Part shown: piece after piece, positions 61,411 through 64,000 of the stretch
Layout: every line of letters starts with the position of its first letter
How positions within the stretch are numbered: the first letter of the stretch is position 1
Source: Perca fluviatilis
Taxonomy: Eukaryota; Chordata; Actinopteri; Perciformes; Percidae
Assembly: GCF_010015445.1 (NCBI RefSeq)
Contig: NC_053127.1
Coordinates: 25,883,745 to 25,947,744 of the forward strand
Direction of reading: 5' to 3'
DNA: 64,000 nucleotides
The notes under the pieces: generated by a model
Database searches by the model: none
What the model saw: the letters and a program-made list of their open reading frames with translations, nothing else
Told to the model about the DNA's origin: nothing
Translations under genes and position numbers: made by a program

Positions 61411-64000
61411 GTCTGTAAGAGTTTTAGCTCACAGCATTTGAATATAAACACTCTTTACTTCTTATTTGATTGTAAGATGTGAGAATGCAACACACATCTT
61501 GAAGCCCTATAAGAGTTTCTGTTGCCAATCAGAGAAGATTTGTATAACTGAGTTTGAACTGCTAATCAATTTCAATTTTATTTGTAAGGGACAATGTGCA
61601 ATTAAAACATACCGTAAATGTAACCATTTGATGCATTGCACCAGAGTTAACCTTAGGCTAATTTACATCTGTAGTCTCACAGTACCCTCAGGATAAACAT
61701 GTTTTGAGTTTTGGACAGTGGAATAGTATGTGATTACTTTTTCCGACTTTTCTCTAATTTTTGCTTTTCTTCTTGTGAAATACTGGATGTTTTCACTGTG
61801 GGTTTTAAAACTGCTTCAAATGAAACAGCCTGACAAGGAAAATTCACTATTTGGTTGAACTGTTCACAATTCCTGTACAAGCTAAGGCCATAACCTGTAA
61901 TGAGAAGTCATAAGTAGACCTTGCTTCTTTTTAAGGGGTCACGAGCCAAATAGGTTGGAAACCTCTGAGTCAAGAGACCAGCAGTTTGCATCATTGCTAA
62001 TATAATTCAAGTTATTAATTAACATTGCCATTCTAAGTTAAGTAAGTCCTATTTCAAAATGATTTGCTATGTTTTTATTTTGTCATATTTCTTTTTCACC
62101 TTCACCTTAAAAACTTTTAGCCTTTTTAACATGTGCAAACGAGCAGGTAAATCAGAGATTGTGGTACGGTTTATGTTGTTTTAATGTTACAATGCACATT
62201 TGTTTTCGGGACACTGTCATCAAGGGTGTTAAAAAAAGGGTTTGTTGGCTTTGCCTATGGGGTACCTTTTACTTGCAATGATGACGTGGTGCACAGTATG
62301 CGTCATCCGTACACACACCCCTTAGGGCAACCGTTGCGATACACTCTTAACCCCTTGTCATGTTCATCCTCTTGGTGTTAAAAGCTCTGGCTCTCGCTCT
62401 CCTCCTGACCTCCATCATCCTCTAGGTGAAAGTGACTTTTTTTAACCTTAATAGCAAAAACCTAACGCTGAGTCACCAAGTCAGAGTGCAGCTGCAAGTC
62501 AGTCATGACTGATGAAACACAATGATCTGCTCTCACCTCTCACCTGGCCTGATATACAGTATAAACAGATCAAATATTTGTGTAGGTGTAGGCCATGCTT
62601 CATTTAAACTCTCAACTTGACTTTTGCATTGCATGTTTTTTTTTTCTCCATCATTTGTTTCCCCTAATACAAATGTAGTCTCCAGATGCTTATTTTCAAA
62701 TCAGCAATATTTGGATAGTTTTACTATACCACTCTAAATCCTTTGTAAGCATATCCACTGCCAGGAATCGATTTGTTACAGTCTTGTTTTTTTTATTTTC
62801 AAAAGTAGCAAGCTATTTGTAAGAACTCAATCTAATAGCTGGTAGCTTGTATAATGCTGTATTCTATTTAGGCATTTATACAGTTTCTGTCATGAATGTA
62901 CAATTGGCAGGAGCAACAATAGCGCTGCTTACCTTTACCTTCATACTGACAAAACTCTTACGGACTACTTATGCCTTGTTACCTGGGTAGCTCAGACACT
63001 GTTAAAATCAACCTAACCTTAAAAACACCTAAAGTATATGCATAATTGTATGGTATTCCTTCGATATAAAGAAAACTAACAAGTACTGCGGTTTGTGCAG
63101 CTTTAAGGAAATGTAATGAAACCTGCTGAGAATGAAACTACGTGTTCTAAACTTGTGGCTTTGTCATCTTCTGTGCTATTCTAGAAATAATACAGCCTAC
63201 TTACAGTATGGCCGCATGGGTTGACAATCTAGGTCATGCGATGCAGCCACATGTCGGTATTGTCTAAAAACTGAGAGAATGTGTGAACTATCCATCCTTT
63301 TATATAACACATTAATATGTGAACAATTCCAAATCTACTTTTACAGCACGATGGTTAATCTTCAATTGGTTAGACTAATTACCAAAGTAAAAAGAATAAT
63401 AAAATGCAGAAAAATCCTGACTTTCAGACGTTGTCCTGTGTCTTATGTAACCTATAGCTACTGTATATTTTGCATTATGGAGTGGCTTTTTGGCAATGTT
63501 TTGAGCAGCATAAGAGCTTGAAAGTGACTGTCTCATGCCAAAAACAATATTATATCCAGAGCACAAATAAGTAATCTATGTGCACCATTTTGTAAGCACA
63601 AATTCCTTATTTGAAAGCATGGATTGAGTTTTCCATGGCACCTCCTGGGCTCCGGTCATTATTTGTAGATGCCAGTGATCTTGCCTTCTTCATCCTCGAA
63701 GGACTAGCAGTATATGAAATGGAGTGTGAGTTTTATTGAACATCTAGTCCCTTGACACGTTGCCTCTGTGCATGTTTGCTGCTTCTACTCAAATGTTCCT
63801 TTATGCTTTGCTGATTGCAGCACACGGTACTGACCTTAGTTACTTAAGGTTGAGATGCTTGTGCATTGGGCAGCACAGGGCCTGTGTCTTCTTTGAACTC
63901 CATAATTGAATGTCACTGAGTTAATTAGGGTGCTTCTAGACAAAATACTAAGTTTTAAAGTGTCTCAACTGGGAATTGATTCTATCAATTCAACCCACAG
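61411..64000 (+). other. kcnip1: kcnip1 intron, right part
   Basis: No EF-hand exon or other coding exon was recognised up to the window edge. Sequence is AT-rich. A repeat-like stretch (GGGACAATGTGCAATTAAAAC) is at about 61589-61609. The intron assignment depends on the kcnip1 call at 59684. Confidence 0.5.

Overview
This window looks like the nuclear genome of a teleost fish, probably a percomorph. The evidence is vertebrate genes split by GT-AG introns, long AT-rich non-coding DNA, dinucleotide microsatellites and many copies of DNA-transposon families typical of spiny-rayed fish (PIF/Harbinger, hAT-like MITEs, a Tc1-like element, a piggyBac-like foldback, a tRNA-derived SINE). No bacterial operon, CRISPR array, phage or rRNA/tRNA gene was seen.

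Four vertebrate genes are supported, all on the + strand. (1) At 4322-4641 is the last constant exon of the clustered alpha-protocadherins, followed by a likely multi-kilobase 3' UTR. The variable exons and constant exons 1-2 were not found and presumably lie to the left. (2) At 16401-23247 is a three-exon INSYN2-family gene, most likely insyn2b, with one giant 3.3 kb exon and a predicted protein of about 1198 residues. (3) At 43095-44414 is a two-exon histamine H2 receptor gene, hrh2. (4) At 59684-59771 is the first coding exon of the short-N-terminus isoform of kcnip1, whose EF-hand exons lie beyond the right edge. In human, PCDHA, INSYN2B, KCNIP1 and HRH2 all map to the long arm of chromosome 5, so the block is an ancient synteny. 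These genes share a neural or receptor theme but do not form a pathway or operon.

The spaces between genes hold mostly repeats. Three related Harbinger copies (2847-3921, 54250-55360, 60320-61407) keep the same transposase 3' fragment and TWA target duplications. A MITE at 48084-48972 is interrupted by a 434-bp solo LTR with a GTAC duplication. An element at 49844-50455 has terminal inverted repeats around three 185-bp tandem units. hAT-like MITEs lie at 49031-49510 and 51371-51779. Other elements are a Tc1-like remnant (27600-28133), a piggyBac-like foldback (33783-34076), a SINE (29045-29296) and a LINE fragment (35340-35898).

No undescribed multi-gene system was found. The most interesting items are the residue changes in the histamine pocket of Hrh2, the doubled length of the INSYN2 protein, the unusual internal architecture of the 49844-50455 element, and a 190-bp direct duplication in the protocadherin 3' region.
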